Below are positions 46,119 through 54,261 of a stretch of DNA of 64,000 nucleotides, piece after piece. Below the pieces are notes generated by a model, which had not been told where the DNA came from, searched no databases, and worked only from the letters and a program-made list of their open reading frames with translations. Origin of the DNA: Burkholderiales bacterium (GTDB lineage: Bacteria; Pseudomonadota; Gammaproteobacteria; Burkholderiales; Casimicrobiaceae); assembly GCA_020851235.1 (NCBI GenBank), contig JADZDD010000004.1:124001-188000 (forward strand). Direction: 5' to 3'. Position numbers and translations under genes: made by a program. Numbering within the stretch: the stretch's first letter is position 1; each line of letters starts with the position of its first letter.

Positions 46119-46796
46119 TCAACGCCGCTCGCCATGATCGAGGGCCACTGCCGCCGCGACGAAGCGGCCATCGTGCGCAAGGCTCACGTCGATGCCGGAA
46201 AGCAGCGTCGACCCGACGACCACGCGCGGTGGCGTGCGGTGCGCCTCGCCTGCCACCGGCGTCCGCACGATCTCGACGTCGCCGATGCCGTGCCGCCGCA
46301 GGAGATCGCGCGCGAGGTTTCGCACCGCACGCGACTCGGCGCGCATCGCGCCGTGCTCGCGCTCGCGCGCGCCGTCGGCGCGGTCCCACGCGATCACGGT
46401 GCCCACGTCCAGCGCGACGACGTCGGGCGGCTCGCCGGCGATCGCCACGCAATGGACCCACTCGCTCGTCTCGTGCCAGCGAACGATGACCGCCTGATCG
46501 GCGGCCATGGCAACGACCCCCGGCGACGCCGGCGCGTTTGTGCCCGGCGCGGCCCATTCGACCTGCCAGCGCCGGGGGGCGAAGACCAGCCCCGGATCGC
46601 GCTTGCGCGCCGCCTTGTACGCCGCTTCCTTCGCCGACCAGAGGCGCGCGAACTCGCAGTCGCCATCGGCCGAGCGCGCGAAACGCTCGCGCTCGGCGGC
46701 AGTCGCGATGCGCGCGAGGAAGCGCGCCTGCCCGGCGCGGCCCCGGTTGTGCGCCGCGGCCCGATCGACGAGATCGTTGCCGAGGAAGGCTTTCAC
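46119..46796 (-). CDS. 4'-phosphopantetheinyl transferase superfamily protein
   Basis: The 225-residue protein carries the two motifs of holo-ACP synthases: GNDLVD (Asp8) and WSAKEAAYK (Lys56-Glu57). These residues bind Mg and coenzyme A in AcpS-type enzymes. The C-terminal half adds a region (IDVSLAHDGRFVAAAVAL) that ends in the typical strand. It is longer than AcpS (about 126) and nearer to Sfp-type length, but has the AcpS-like motif spacing. It should attach the phosphopantetheine arm to the cluster's ACP (47700). It is the last gene of the fatty-acid-like run and overlaps the acyltransferase by 4 bp. Confidence 0.82.
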   Translation of the reverse strand: MKAFLGNDLVDRAAAHNRGRAGQARFLARIATAAERERFARSADGDCEFARLWSAKEAAYKAARKRDPGLVFAPRRWQVEWAAPGTNAPASPGVVAMAADQAVIVRWHETSEWVHCVAIAGEPPDVVALDVGTVIAWDRADGAREREHGAMRAESRAVRNLARDLLRRHGIGDVEIVRTPVAGEAHRTPPRVVVGSTLLSGIDVSLAHDGRFVAAAVALDHGERR

Positions 46797-47596
46797 GACG
46801 TCGGCGATGGCGCCGCCGGCGGTGCCGCGTGCGTCGCGAAGTAGGCCTCTTCCATCCGCTTCAGGCAGGCGACCACCTGCGCCGAGAGATCACGCGCGCG
46901 GCGCAGTCCCTGGTTCGAGGATTGCGGCTCCAGCATCTGCAACTGCACGTGGAAGCACTCGCCGGCCGCGGGAAAGTCTCCGAAGCCGCCAGAGTGCATT
47001 CCGCGCAGGTACACGCACAGCACCTTGGCGTCCGGGGTCTGGTTCAGGAGCTGCCCCACCCCATACGAGAAGTCACGGTCGTCCACGCGCCCGTCGCGGC
47101 TGCGCTTTCCCTCGGGGAAGATCGCGATGGCGTCGCCGCGTCCCAGCACGTAGTGCATGCGCGCCTGCGCGAGCGCCGCGTGCTCGCGTGACGCGCCACG
47201 CTGGACCGGGATGCAGCGGCCGAGATAGCACACGAGGCGCCACAGCCAGTTGTGATAGTAGTTCGTTGCCTCGGGCAGGTTCCATGGCAAGGCGGAGGGA
47301 TGCCGCAGGTATCCCCACAGCGACGTGAGCAGCACCGCCTGGATGATCGAGTCGATGAGCGTCAGGTGATTGCTGCAGATGAGCAGCGGACCCGGATTGG
47401 CCGCACGCAACTCCCGGTAGCGGGCGCGAACCGCACGCAGATCGTGGGTCGAGAAACGGAACCAATAGCGATGGATGGCGATCACCACGGGCCCGAAGAC
47501 GACGAGCCCGACGTAACTCAGCGATCGTTGCACGTGCAACGCCACGCGCTGGCGTAACGTCAGCACCACAGGACGATCCCTGACGCGCGAGCCCAT
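46793..47596 (-). CDS. PlsC-like 1-acylglycerol-3-phosphate acyltransferase family protein
   Basis: The 267-residue membrane acyltransferase has the two PlsC motifs: NHLTLID (His77...Asp82) and FPEGKRSRDG (160-169). An N-terminal hydrophobic stretch (VGLVVFGPVVIAI) anchors it. Compared with typical PlsC, the first motif is NHxTLID rather than NHQSxxD, so the acceptor may differ from lysophosphatidate. Within the cluster it is the only enzyme that could transfer the finished acyl chain to an acceptor. Its start follows the ACP stop by 103 bp, and it overlaps the transferase gene by 4 bp. Confidence 0.82.
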   Translation of the reverse strand: MGSRVRDRPVVLTLRQRVALHVQRSLSYVGLVVFGPVVIAIHRYWFRFSTHDLRAVRARYRELRAANPGPLLICSNHLTLIDSIIQAVLLTSLWGYLRHPSALPWNLPEATNYYHNWLWRLVCYLGRCIPVQRGASREHAALAQARMHYVLGRGDAIAIFPEGKRSRDGRVDDRDFSYGVGQLLNQTPDAKVLCVYLRGMHSGGFGDFPAAGECFHVQLQMLEPQSSNQGLRRARDLSAQVVACLKRMEEAYFATHAAPPAAPSPTS

Positions 47597-47699
47597 GCCG
47601 GCACGGCGACCCCTCCGCGCTCGCGCACACCCTGTCCAGGCAGGGCGGCGACGACGATGAACGGCGCCTGCGGCGCCGTTGCAATCGCCGACGTCCGCG

Positions 47700-47948
47700 C
47701 TAGGCCGTGAGCTTCCCGATGAGCGTGACCGCGTCGCCGACGGTGGCGATCGAGTCGGCGGCGTCGTCGCTCACCTCGATGCCGAACTCGTCCTCGAACG
47801 CGAGCACGATGTCGACGAGGCGTGCGGAGTTGATGCCGAGATCACCGAGAAACGTGGTGTCCTTGGTGACGTTGGCAAGCGCCTCGCGATTCTTGACGTA
47901 GGGCGTGACGAGGGCGATGACTTTCTCGGTGATCTGGGCTTCGGTCAT
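47700..47948 (-). CDS. Acyl carrier protein, divergent
   Basis: The 82-residue acidic protein has the four-helix ACP layout. The phosphopantetheine serine is Ser41 in DLGINSARLVDI; most ACPs have DSL, whereas here Asn replaces the Asp before Ser and Ala follows it. The surrounding acidic helix (VLAFEDEFGIEVSDDAADS) is present. Such divergence usually marks carriers reserved for specialised pathways. AGGAAG precedes the ATG at 47948. It lies 35 bp downstream of the KSII gene. Confidence 0.88.
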   Translation of the reverse strand: MTEAQITEKVIALVTPYVKNREALANVTKDTTFLGDLGINSARLVDIVLAFEDEFGIEVSDDAADSIATVGDAVTLIGKLTA

Positions 47949-47983
47949 GGGGCTTCCTGGCAGGTTGAAGGCAATGCAGCGTG

Positions 47984-49270
47984 TCAGTGCGACCACTGAC
48001 GGAAGAGGACGCAGCCGTTGACATCGCCGAAGCCAAAACTGCTCTTGGCGATGATGCGGCCCGTGAAGGCGCGCGTGCGATCGACGACCGACGCGCGAAA
48101 CGGCTCGATCTTCGGGTGCAGGTCCTCGCAGTTGATCGAGCCGTGGAGAAAGCCGCGATGCAGCTGCAGCACCGTCGCGACGGCCTCCAGCGCGCCGGCC
48201 GCACCCAGCGCGTGGCCGATCATGCTCTTGGTCGCATTGATCGGCGGCAGATGCGCGGCGTCGACGTCCAGCGCACGCCGCCAGTTCTCGAGTTCGTACG
48301 GGTCGGCAAACGTCGCGGTGAGGTGGCCGTTGATCGCGTCGACCTCGCCCGGACCGATGCCGGCCACCGCCAGCGCGGTTCGGATGCAGCGAACGACGCC
48401 ATCCGGATTGGGTGCGGTCATCGATCCGCCGTCGCGCTGGCCGCCGCTGTTGACATGGCCGCCGAGGACTTCGGCGTAGATGCGCGCGCCGCGATGCTGC
48501 GCGCTCGAAAGACTCTCCAGCATGAGCATGCCGGCCCCGGACCCCGGAACGAAGCCGGCGGCACTCGCGCTCATCGGGCGCGACGCGCGCTCGGGGGCGT
48601 CGTTGCTCTGGCTGTTCAACACCTTCATGCCGTCGAATCCCGACCACGTGTAATGCGACGCACCTTCGGCGCCGCCCGCGATCATGCGCGCGATCTGTCC
48701 CGTCCGGATCTTGTGGTAGGCGTCGATCACCGCCTCGGTGCCGGTGGTGCACGCCGAACTGTTGGTCGTCGTCTGGCCGCCGAGCGCGAGCAGGCCGCCG
48801 AGCTTGGCGGAGACGGCGCTGCACATCACCTGCTCGACCATCGTCGATCCCAGCCGGCGCACGCGTCCCTTGTCGACGGTGGGAATGAGGCGCTCGCCGA
48901 TCGTCTGCATGCCGCCGATGCCGGTGCCGACGATGGCCCCCGTATCCCAGTCGACCGGCGCCTCCGGACTGATTTCCCGCAGGCCCGCATCGCGCCAGCA
49001 ATCGATGCCGGCAATCGCGGCGTAGATCATGGCGTCGTTCATGGCGAGCAGATCGTCGGCCGCAAGGTACCCGTGCTGGAGTGCATCGACACCCTGCGGG
49101 ACCCCGCCGACCTGGCAGGCAAAATTCTGCTCGGCGAGTTTCGGGATGAAGCGAATGCCGGACACCCCACCGCGCAGCGCCGCTTCGTAGGCATCGAGGC
49201 CGTGTCCATTCGGTGCCAGCACGCCGAGACCGGTGACGACCACCCGCTGGTTCGTATCGCTATTGGCCAC
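47984..49270 (-). CDS. Beta-ketoacyl-ACP synthase II-like (KASI/II family)
   Basis: The 428-residue thiolase-fold enzyme elongates acyl chains by decarboxylative condensation. The catalytic triad is Cys174 (TTTNSSACTTGTEAV), His316 (DAINGHLTAT) and His353 in NATKSMIGHALG, with Lys348. The first His motif departs from the usual NAHGTSTP (here NGHLTAT), so the acyl pocket entrance is modified. GTG at 49270 is preferred because GGGGG lies just upstream and it overlaps fabZ by only 11 bp; GTG at 49285 is an alternative. It is coupled to the FabZ-like gene upstream. Confidence 0.9.
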   Translation of the reverse strand: MANSDTNQRVVVTGLGVLAPNGHGLDAYEAALRGGVSGIRFIPKLAEQNFACQVGGVPQGVDALQHGYLAADDLLAMNDAMIYAAIAGIDCWRDAGLREISPEAPVDWDTGAIVGTGIGGMQTIGERLIPTVDKGRVRRLGSTMVEQVMCSAVSAKLGGLLALGGQTTTNSSACTTGTEAVIDAYHKIRTGQIARMIAGGAEGASHYTWSGFDGMKVLNSQSNDAPERASRPMSASAAGFVPGSGAGMLMLESLSSAQHRGARIYAEVLGGHVNSGGQRDGGSMTAPNPDGVVRCIRTALAVAGIGPGEVDAINGHLTATFADPYELENWRRALDVDAAHLPPINATKSMIGHALGAAGALEAVATVLQLHRGFLHGSINCEDLHPKIEPFRASVVDRTRAFTGRIIAKSSFGFGDVNGCVLFRQWSH

Positions 49271-49712
49271 GTTTGACCCCCACACCCGCCAGCGTACCTT
49301 CGGCTGCCACGCGGCCGTCCGGCAGCAGCAACTCGACGCGGCTCTTGATCTTCATGCGACGAAAGAACAGCTTGTCACCACGCACCGTGACGCGGTCGCC
49401 CGGCATGACCGGCAAGTGGAACTCGACCTCGCACTCGGTGAAGAAGGTGACCCACTGCGACAGCTCATTGGCGGGCAGGTTCTGTGCCGCGAGATAGATG
49501 CCGAGCGCGACCACGCCAGTCTGCGCCATCGTCTCGGCGAGGATTGCCCCGGGCGTCACGGGGTCGCCCGGAAAGTGGCCACGGTAGAAGAACTCGTCGG
49601 CCTTGAACGTGTAACCGCCGACGATGTGCTCGCCGTCGATCGCGTCGATGCGATCGATGAAGCGAAACGGCGCCTGCTGCGGCACGGCGGCCAGGACTTC
49701 CTGCGGCGTCAT
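49260..49712 (-). CDS. 3-hydroxyacyl-ACP dehydratase, FabZ-like hotdog protein
   Basis: The 150-residue hotdog enzyme has the FabZ catalytic pair His46 (GHFPGDPVTPG) and Glu60 (LAETMAQTG). It should dehydrate 3-hydroxyacyl-ACP to trans-2-enoyl-ACP. The first strands (PFRFIDRIDAID) are typical of the family. It lies beside a FabA homologue, so the cluster has two dehydratases: one broad (FabZ-like) and one able to isomerise (FabA-like). The start is fixed by a 4-bp overlap with fabA. Confidence 0.92.
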   Translation of the reverse strand: MTPQEVLAAVPQQAPFRFIDRIDAIDGEHIVGGYTFKADEFFYRGHFPGDPVTPGAILAETMAQTGVVALGIYLAAQNLPANELSQWVTFFTECEVEFHLPVMPGDRVTVRGDKLFFRRMKIKSRVELLLPDGRVAAEGTLAGVGVKRGQ

Positions 49713-50347
49713 CGGTTGAGCACTCCGCCCTTGCTGTTCGCCGACCGCGCGGGGTAGTCGGCATACTGGATCCCCGAGTAGATGCCGACCTTCGCCTCGC
49801 GCACCGTGTAGATCGCTTCGCCATCGACGCTGACCGAGCCGTCGCCGATGACCACCGACGCCCCTTGCATCTGCGAATAGCGCCGAACCTCGACATCGTA
49901 GGTCACGATGGCGTCATGCGGCCTGATCTGGCCGAAGAAGTCGACTTCCTTGCAGCCCAGCGCGCGACCGGTGCCGAGCGCGCCGCGCAGCGCGCAGTAC
50001 ATCCCGAGCAGTTGCCAGATGGCGTCCACGCCGAGACAGCCCGGCTGCACCGGGTCGTTGTCGAAATGGCAGAAGAAGTACCACGCATCGAGATGGATGT
50101 CCTGTTCGGCCACGATGCGCCCGCGGCGCCCGTTGTGTTCGATCGCCACGATGCGATCGAACATGAGCATTGGCGGCAACGGCAGCGAGGGGATCGTTCC
50201 CGGCGCATCCGCGACGAGCGTCTGCTTGCCCCACGCGAGCAGGTCGTCCTTGGTGAGCGTCTTCGCTGCCATGAACGCGGCGTACGTCATGAGTCCCGCA
50301 CCGCCCGCCGGCAGCGGCGCGCGTTCGGGGTGCCCGGTCCGACTCAT
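49709..50347 (-). CDS. FabA-like 3-hydroxydecanoyl-ACP dehydratase/isomerase
   Basis: The 212-residue protein is a FabA-type hotdog enzyme with catalytic His94 and Asp108 in FFCHFDNDPVQPGCLGVDAI, the 14-residue spacing of E. coli FabA. Such enzymes both dehydrate and isomerise to cis-3-enoyl products, which starts unsaturated fatty acids. The first ~20 residues are Pro/Gly-rich and weakly supported; an in-frame ATG at 50290 would give 193 residues. It overlaps the KSIII gene by 4 bp. Its presence suggests that the pathway can introduce a cis double bond. Confidence 0.9.
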   Translation of the reverse strand: MSRTGHPERAPLPAGGAGLMTYAAFMAAKTLTKDDLLAWGKQTLVADAPGTIPSLPLPPMLMFDRIVAIEHNGRRGRIVAEQDIHLDAWYFFCHFDNDPVQPGCLGVDAIWQLLGMYCALRGALGTGRALGCKEVDFFGQIRPHDAIVTYDVEVRRYSQMQGASVVIGDGSVSVDGEAIYTVREAKVGIYSGIQYADYPARSANSKGGVLNR

Positions 50348-51333
50348 GCGGCCACCTCGAGGAGCGCCCCGCCCCAGCTCAAGCCGCCCCCCACCACGAC
50401 GAGCGCGATGAGATCGCCCTCGCGCAGCCGCTGCTGGTTCTGCGTGAGGACGCTCGGTGCGCCAGCCGCGCCGCAGTTGCCGAAACGATCGACGTTGAAC
50501 CAGTGATCGTCGGGCGCGATCCCCGCGCTGCGGATGATGTGGTCGAGCATGCTGCGATTGGCCTGGTGACCGATGAATTTCATTCCCGCGGCACGTCCGG
50601 CGCCGATTCTCTCCCGCAACTGCCCCAGCACCGCGAGCGTACGCTTGATGGCGAAGGTCTGCACGGTGCGCCCGTCCTGCGTGAAGTGACCCGCCTGCAC
50701 GAAGCGGACCCGCCCACAGCTCTTGGGATCGGACGCGAACAGGGAATGGACGACGCGCAGGCGCGCGGGCACCCGCAGCGACACCACCTGCGCGGCCGAC
50801 CCATCACCCCAAAGCACGCAGGTGTTGCGATCGTTGTAGTCGATCGACCGCGTGCTGTTCTCGACTTGCAGCAGCAGGATGAAGTCGGGCAGCGCGTCGG
50901 GGCGCATGCCGCGCAACAGGTGCAGCTGCGCGCCGAACGTCGAGCACGCGGAGTTGACGTCGAGCCCCGGCGCGTCGATCCCCAGCGCGGCCGCGATCGT
51001 GCACGCCTCCGCGGGACAGCTCGATTGCGGCGAGCAACTTCCCGAGATCACCATGCCGATGTCGGCGGGGGTGAGGCCCGCTGCCGCGATCGCCTCGCGC
51101 GCTGCGAGCGCGCCCGTCTGTGCGTTGCTGTACTCCGACGCCTCGATCGCCTGCCGCGGATCGGCGTTGCGTGTGGTCCGGATGTAGTCGAGCGGCAGCA
51201 CCGTTCGCCGCGATTCGATGCCCACCCGCTCCATGATCCACTGCGGATCGGTGCCGATGTCGAGATCGCGCAAGAATGCGTTGTCGATCTCGTTGGGCGG
51301 ATGGAACTCCCCCAGGCCGTGGACGTGGACCAT
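50344..51333 (-). CDS. Beta-ketoacyl-ACP synthase III-like (FabH family)
   Basis: This 329-residue initiating condensing enzyme has the FabH triad Cys130 (NSACSTFGAQLH), His256 (GHQANRSMLD) and Asn286 (FGNCGAAGAPS). It should start chains by joining an acyl-CoA primer to malonyl-ACP. The N-terminal ~60 residues (PPNEIDNAFLRDLDIGTDPQ) are not those of E. coli FabH and suggest a different primer-binding cap, as in FabH-like proteins of secondary metabolism. The ATG at 51333 gives the family length. It lies 17 bp downstream of the reductase gene. Confidence 0.9.
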   Translation of the reverse strand: MVHVHGLGEFHPPNEIDNAFLRDLDIGTDPQWIMERVGIESRRTVLPLDYIRTTRNADPRQAIEASEYSNAQTGALAAREAIAAAGLTPADIGMVISGSCSPQSSCPAEACTIAAALGIDAPGLDVNSACSTFGAQLHLLRGMRPDALPDFILLLQVENSTRSIDYNDRNTCVLWGDGSAAQVVSLRVPARLRVVHSLFASDPKSCGRVRFVQAGHFTQDGRTVQTFAIKRTLAVLGQLRERIGAGRAAGMKFIGHQANRSMLDHIIRSAGIAPDDHWFNVDRFGNCGAAGAPSVLTQNQQRLREGDLIALVVVGGGLSWGGALLEVAA

Positions 51334-51350
51334 GACTTCGGGTTCGCGCG

Positions 51351-52289
51351 TCAAAGTGCCGCGATGTGCTCGCCGCCGTCGACGCGAATCAATGCACCGT
51401 TGACCCAGGCCGCCTCGTCGAGGCACATGAGCGCGATGAAATCGGCGACCGCCTCGGGCGTGGTCGTGCGCCGGAACGGGTTGCGCTGCTCGGCCACCGC
51501 CTGCATCCGCGCGCTGCCTGGAATGAGCTTCAACGCCGGCGTGGGCGTGACCCCGGCCTGGATGATGTTCGAGCGAATCCCGTAGGGTGCGAACTCCACC
51601 GCGATCGCCCGCGACACCGATTCCAGTGCGGACTTCGCCGCGGCGACCGCGGCGTAACCCTTCCACGCGGTCGTGTTGCCTTCGCTCGTGAGACCGAGAA
51701 CGCGCGCGTCCGCGGCGAAGAGCCCGCCGCGATGCAGGTCCTGGACCCACGACAGTAGGCTCGTGCCCATCGCGTAGATCGTGCGCGCCATGTCTTCCTC
51801 GTCGAGCAGCGTGTCACCGTAGCTCGACGCTTGCAGCGTGCGCAGGAGTCCGACGCCACGCTCGAGCAGGCGGTCGATTGCCGCCTGGACGGCCGCGGCC
51901 GGCACGGCGAGCTCGCTCGCGAGCCCCGCCACTGCAGCGGCGGACCGCGCATCGGGTTCGGTCGGTGCGATCGGCTTGAGGTTGCCGAACGCGATCGAAT
52001 GCAGCAGCAGGCGCAGCCTGCCGTGCGCACCCATCGCCGTCGCGAGCTCGCCCAGCGCCTGCGCGCGTCCTTCGGCGGCAAGCGCATCGAGGTTGAGCGC
52101 CCGGAAGCCCACACCCGTCGCGCGGATGACGTCGAACTGCGGTTCGATGCGCGCCATCGCGCCGCGCCGGTCGCGATGCACGACCATGACGTTCATGCCA
52201 TGCCGTGCGAGCTTCTGCGCGGCGGCCAAACCGAAGCCGCTCGACCCGCCCAGGATCAGCGCCCAATGGGTTCTGTCGAATTCGATCAC
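51351..52289 (-). CDS. FabI-type enoyl-ACP reductase (SDR superfamily)
   Basis: The 312-residue SDR enzyme reduces trans-2-enoyl-ACP to acyl-ACP. It has the nucleotide loop GGSSGFG (14-20) and the FabI-like LHSIAFG strand. The catalytic pair is Tyr212 and Lys219 in the FabI arrangement Tyr-x6-Lys, rather than the Tyr-x3-Lys of ordinary ketoreductases. It also has a substrate-loop insertion (about 112-165) longer than in E. coli FabI. GTG at 52289 is the only plausible start in this region. It is the first gene of the cluster and has about 400 bp of non-genic DNA upstream. Confidence 0.85.
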   Translation of the reverse strand: MIEFDRTHWALILGGSSGFGLAAAQKLARHGMNVMVVHRDRRGAMARIEPQFDVIRATGVGFRALNLDALAAEGRAQALGELATAMGAHGRLRLLLHSIAFGNLKPIAPTEPDARSAAAVAGLASELAVPAAAVQAAIDRLLERGVGLLRTLQASSYGDTLLDEEDMARTIYAMGTSLLSWVQDLHRGGLFAADARVLGLTSEGNTTAWKGYAAVAAAKSALESVSRAIAVEFAPYGIRSNIIQAGVTPTPALKLIPGSARMQAVAEQRNPFRRTTTPEAVADFIALMCLDEAAWVNGALIRVDGGEHIAAL

Positions 52290-52481
52290 TGCGTGCGTCC
52301 AGCGAAGCGCTTGCGCGCGGCGTGCTCCACGTCCCGGTGACCCGAGCTCGCCGGCGCCCGCCGCCGGAGCCCAGGGTCGAACCCGCCCGGACGCACTCCG
52401 CCGTCGTCTGCGCCCGCCGCTTCGCGCACCGAATGAGGTGCGTATTGTAGTCGAAGGGCTGGTGGGCGCTGCGGCGGGGGG

Positions 52482-52655
52482 CTGATCTTCGAAGTCGATC
52501 GCGTGTCGTACGACACGGTCGGCAAGCCGATCGAGTATTTCGTCTCCGCGCTCGACGTGACTCGCTTCGAGTTCCACACGCGCATGGACGCTCCCGCCGA
52601 TGACGAAGCTGCGCACGGCACACCCGCGTCCCCTGGTTGCCGCGGCGCTGAGTGA
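52482..52655 (+). pseudogene. Relic of a GntR-family regulator (C-terminal UTRA domain only)
   Basis: A 57-codon plus-strand fragment reads LIFEVDRVSYDTVGKPIEYF followed by VSALDVTRFEFHTRM and ends at a TGA (52653-52655). This is the C-terminal end of a UTRA ligand-binding domain of a GntR/HutC-type regulator. No helix-turn-helix or start codon lies upstream in any frame, and the upstream reading frame changes at a run of G (52476-52481). It therefore appears to be the remnant of a decayed gene. It lies in the 400-bp space (52290-52689) between the FAS-like cluster and the exporter; no other feature is seen there. Confidence 0.7.
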
Positions 52656-52689
52656 CGCGAACCACGCGCGCCACGTGTGCCAGGCAAGG

Positions 52690-54261
52690 CTATCGCACGG
52701 CGTCCGCCGCGGCGCGCGCCTCCTCCGGGGCAAGTGTCGTCTCGTGCGGTTCGGGCAGCGTCGGGAAGCGGCGGGGGATCACCAGCAGGACGACGACGAT
52801 CGCCACGGCGGGAACGAGCATGGCGGCGAACGCGTGCCGGGTCGCGAGATCGATCGACTCGCGCAGCCACGACTGCACGACGGGGTCGGTTCCCGGCGCT
52901 CGCAGTGCCTCGAGGACGGTGTCGAAGCGTGGCGCCGGGGCGCCGCCAGCCTGCGCCGGAGCCGTGGCAAGGCGCGTGGCGAGCGTCGCATTGAAGATCG
53001 CGCCGACGACGGCGGCGCCAACACTCTGGCCCAGGTAACGCGAGAACATGTTGGCGCCGGTCACCACACCCCGGCGATCCCAGCCGACGACCGACTGCTC
53101 GCCGACCAGAAGGGGCGTGGACAGGAGCCCGAAACCCGCGCCGAGCGCAATTTGCGTCAGCACGGTCGCCGACACGGAGGCGGGCGACGCCAACATGCCG
53201 AAGGCGAGGATCGCGCCGACGATGAGGAGTGCACCGGCCAGCGCGGTATCGCGAAAGCCGATGCGCATGTAGGCCCGCGGCGACAGCGCCGACGCGACCG
53301 GCCAGCCGATGCTCATGCACGCGAGCACGAGGCCCGCACCGATCGCGTCGAGTCCCTGCACCGCCTGCGAGAACGTGGGCAGGAACGTGAGCGGCGCCAT
53401 CATCGTAAGGCCCATGCCGATCATGGCGACGTTGCAGCCACCCAACAACCGATCGCGCCACACCCAGCCTGGCATCACCGGCTCGGCGGCACGCCGCTCG
53501 GCGCGCACGGTGAGCCCGAGCGCGAGCGCGGCCGCCCCGAAGACCGTGAGGCTCGCCCACGACCGCCACGGCCAGCTCTGCCCGCCTTCGAGCAGGCCGA
53601 CGATCACGAGGCCGACGGCGAGCAGGAGCAGGCCCGACCCGGCATAGTCGATCTGCGGCTGCCGTCGCTCGAAGCGTTCGTGCAGGAAGACGCCGATGAG
53701 GAGCAAGGCGACGAGTCCGATCGGCAGGTTGATGAGAAAGATCCAGCGCCACGACGCGTAGTCGGCGAAGGCGCCCCCCAGGACCGGGCCGGCGATCGCG
53801 GCGATGCCCCACACGCTCGACAGCCAGCCCTGGATCACACCCCGCTCGCGTACCGGGTACAGGTCACCGGCGAGGGTCGTCACGGTCGCCATGATCGAAC
53901 CGGCGCCGATGCCTTGCAGGCCACGAAACGCGATCAGCGAGACCATGTTCCACGACGCGGCGGAGGCCGCCGAGCCGACGAGGAAGACGAGCGTGCCGGC
54001 GACGAGGACCGGTTTGCGGCCGATGAGGTCGGCGAGCTTGCCGTACAGCGGAATGGTGACGGTCTGCGCGAGCAGGTAGATCGAGAAGACCCAGCTGAAA
54101 TAGGCAAAACCGCCGAGGTCGCCGACGATCTGTGGAATCGCCGTCGACACGATCGTCGTGTCCATCGCCGCCAGGAGCATCGTGCACATCAACGCCGCGA
54201 GGATGAAGCGGCGCGGCTGCGACGGCGCAGGGTCGGGCAGCGGTTCCTCGCGCCCCGTCAT
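52690..54261 (-). CDS. MFS drug/metabolite exporter, DHA2 (14-span) family
   Basis: The 523-residue protein has about 14 membrane spans. DHA2 marks include motif [17 protein letters not shown] near residues 73-88, motif [15 protein letters not shown] near 150-163, and the first-span pattern [20 protein letters not shown]. Members export drugs, lipids or peptides using the proton motive force. It is translationally linked to the FtsH gene (ATGA overlap at 54258-54261). Its closeness to the FAS-like cluster makes it a candidate exporter for the product, though a relic gene separates them. Confidence 0.9.
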   Translation of the reverse strand: MTGREEPLPDPAPSQPRRFILAALMCTMLLAAMDTTIVSTAIPQIVGDLGGFAYFSWVFSIYLLAQTVTIPLYGKLADLIGRKPVLVAGTLVFLVGSAASAASWNMVSLIAFRGLQGIGAGSIMATVTTLAGDLYPVRERGVIQGWLSSVWGIAAIAGPVLGGAFADYASWRWIFLINLPIGLVALLLIGVFLHERFERRQPQIDYAGSGLLLLAVGLVIVGLLEGGQSWPWRSWASLTVFGAAALALGLTVRAERRAAEPVMPGWVWRDRLLGGCNVAMIGMGLTMMAPLTFLPTFSQAVQGLDAIGAGLVLACMSIGWPVASALSPRAYMRIGFRDTALAGALLIVGAILAFGMLASPASVSATVLTQIALGAGFGLLSTPLLVGEQSVVGWDRRGVVTGANMFSRYLGQSVGAAVVGAIFNATLATRLATAPAQAGGAPAPRFDTVLEALRAPGTDPVVQSWLRESIDLATRHAFAAMLVPAVAIVVVLLVIPRRFPTLPEPHETTLAPEEARAAADAVR

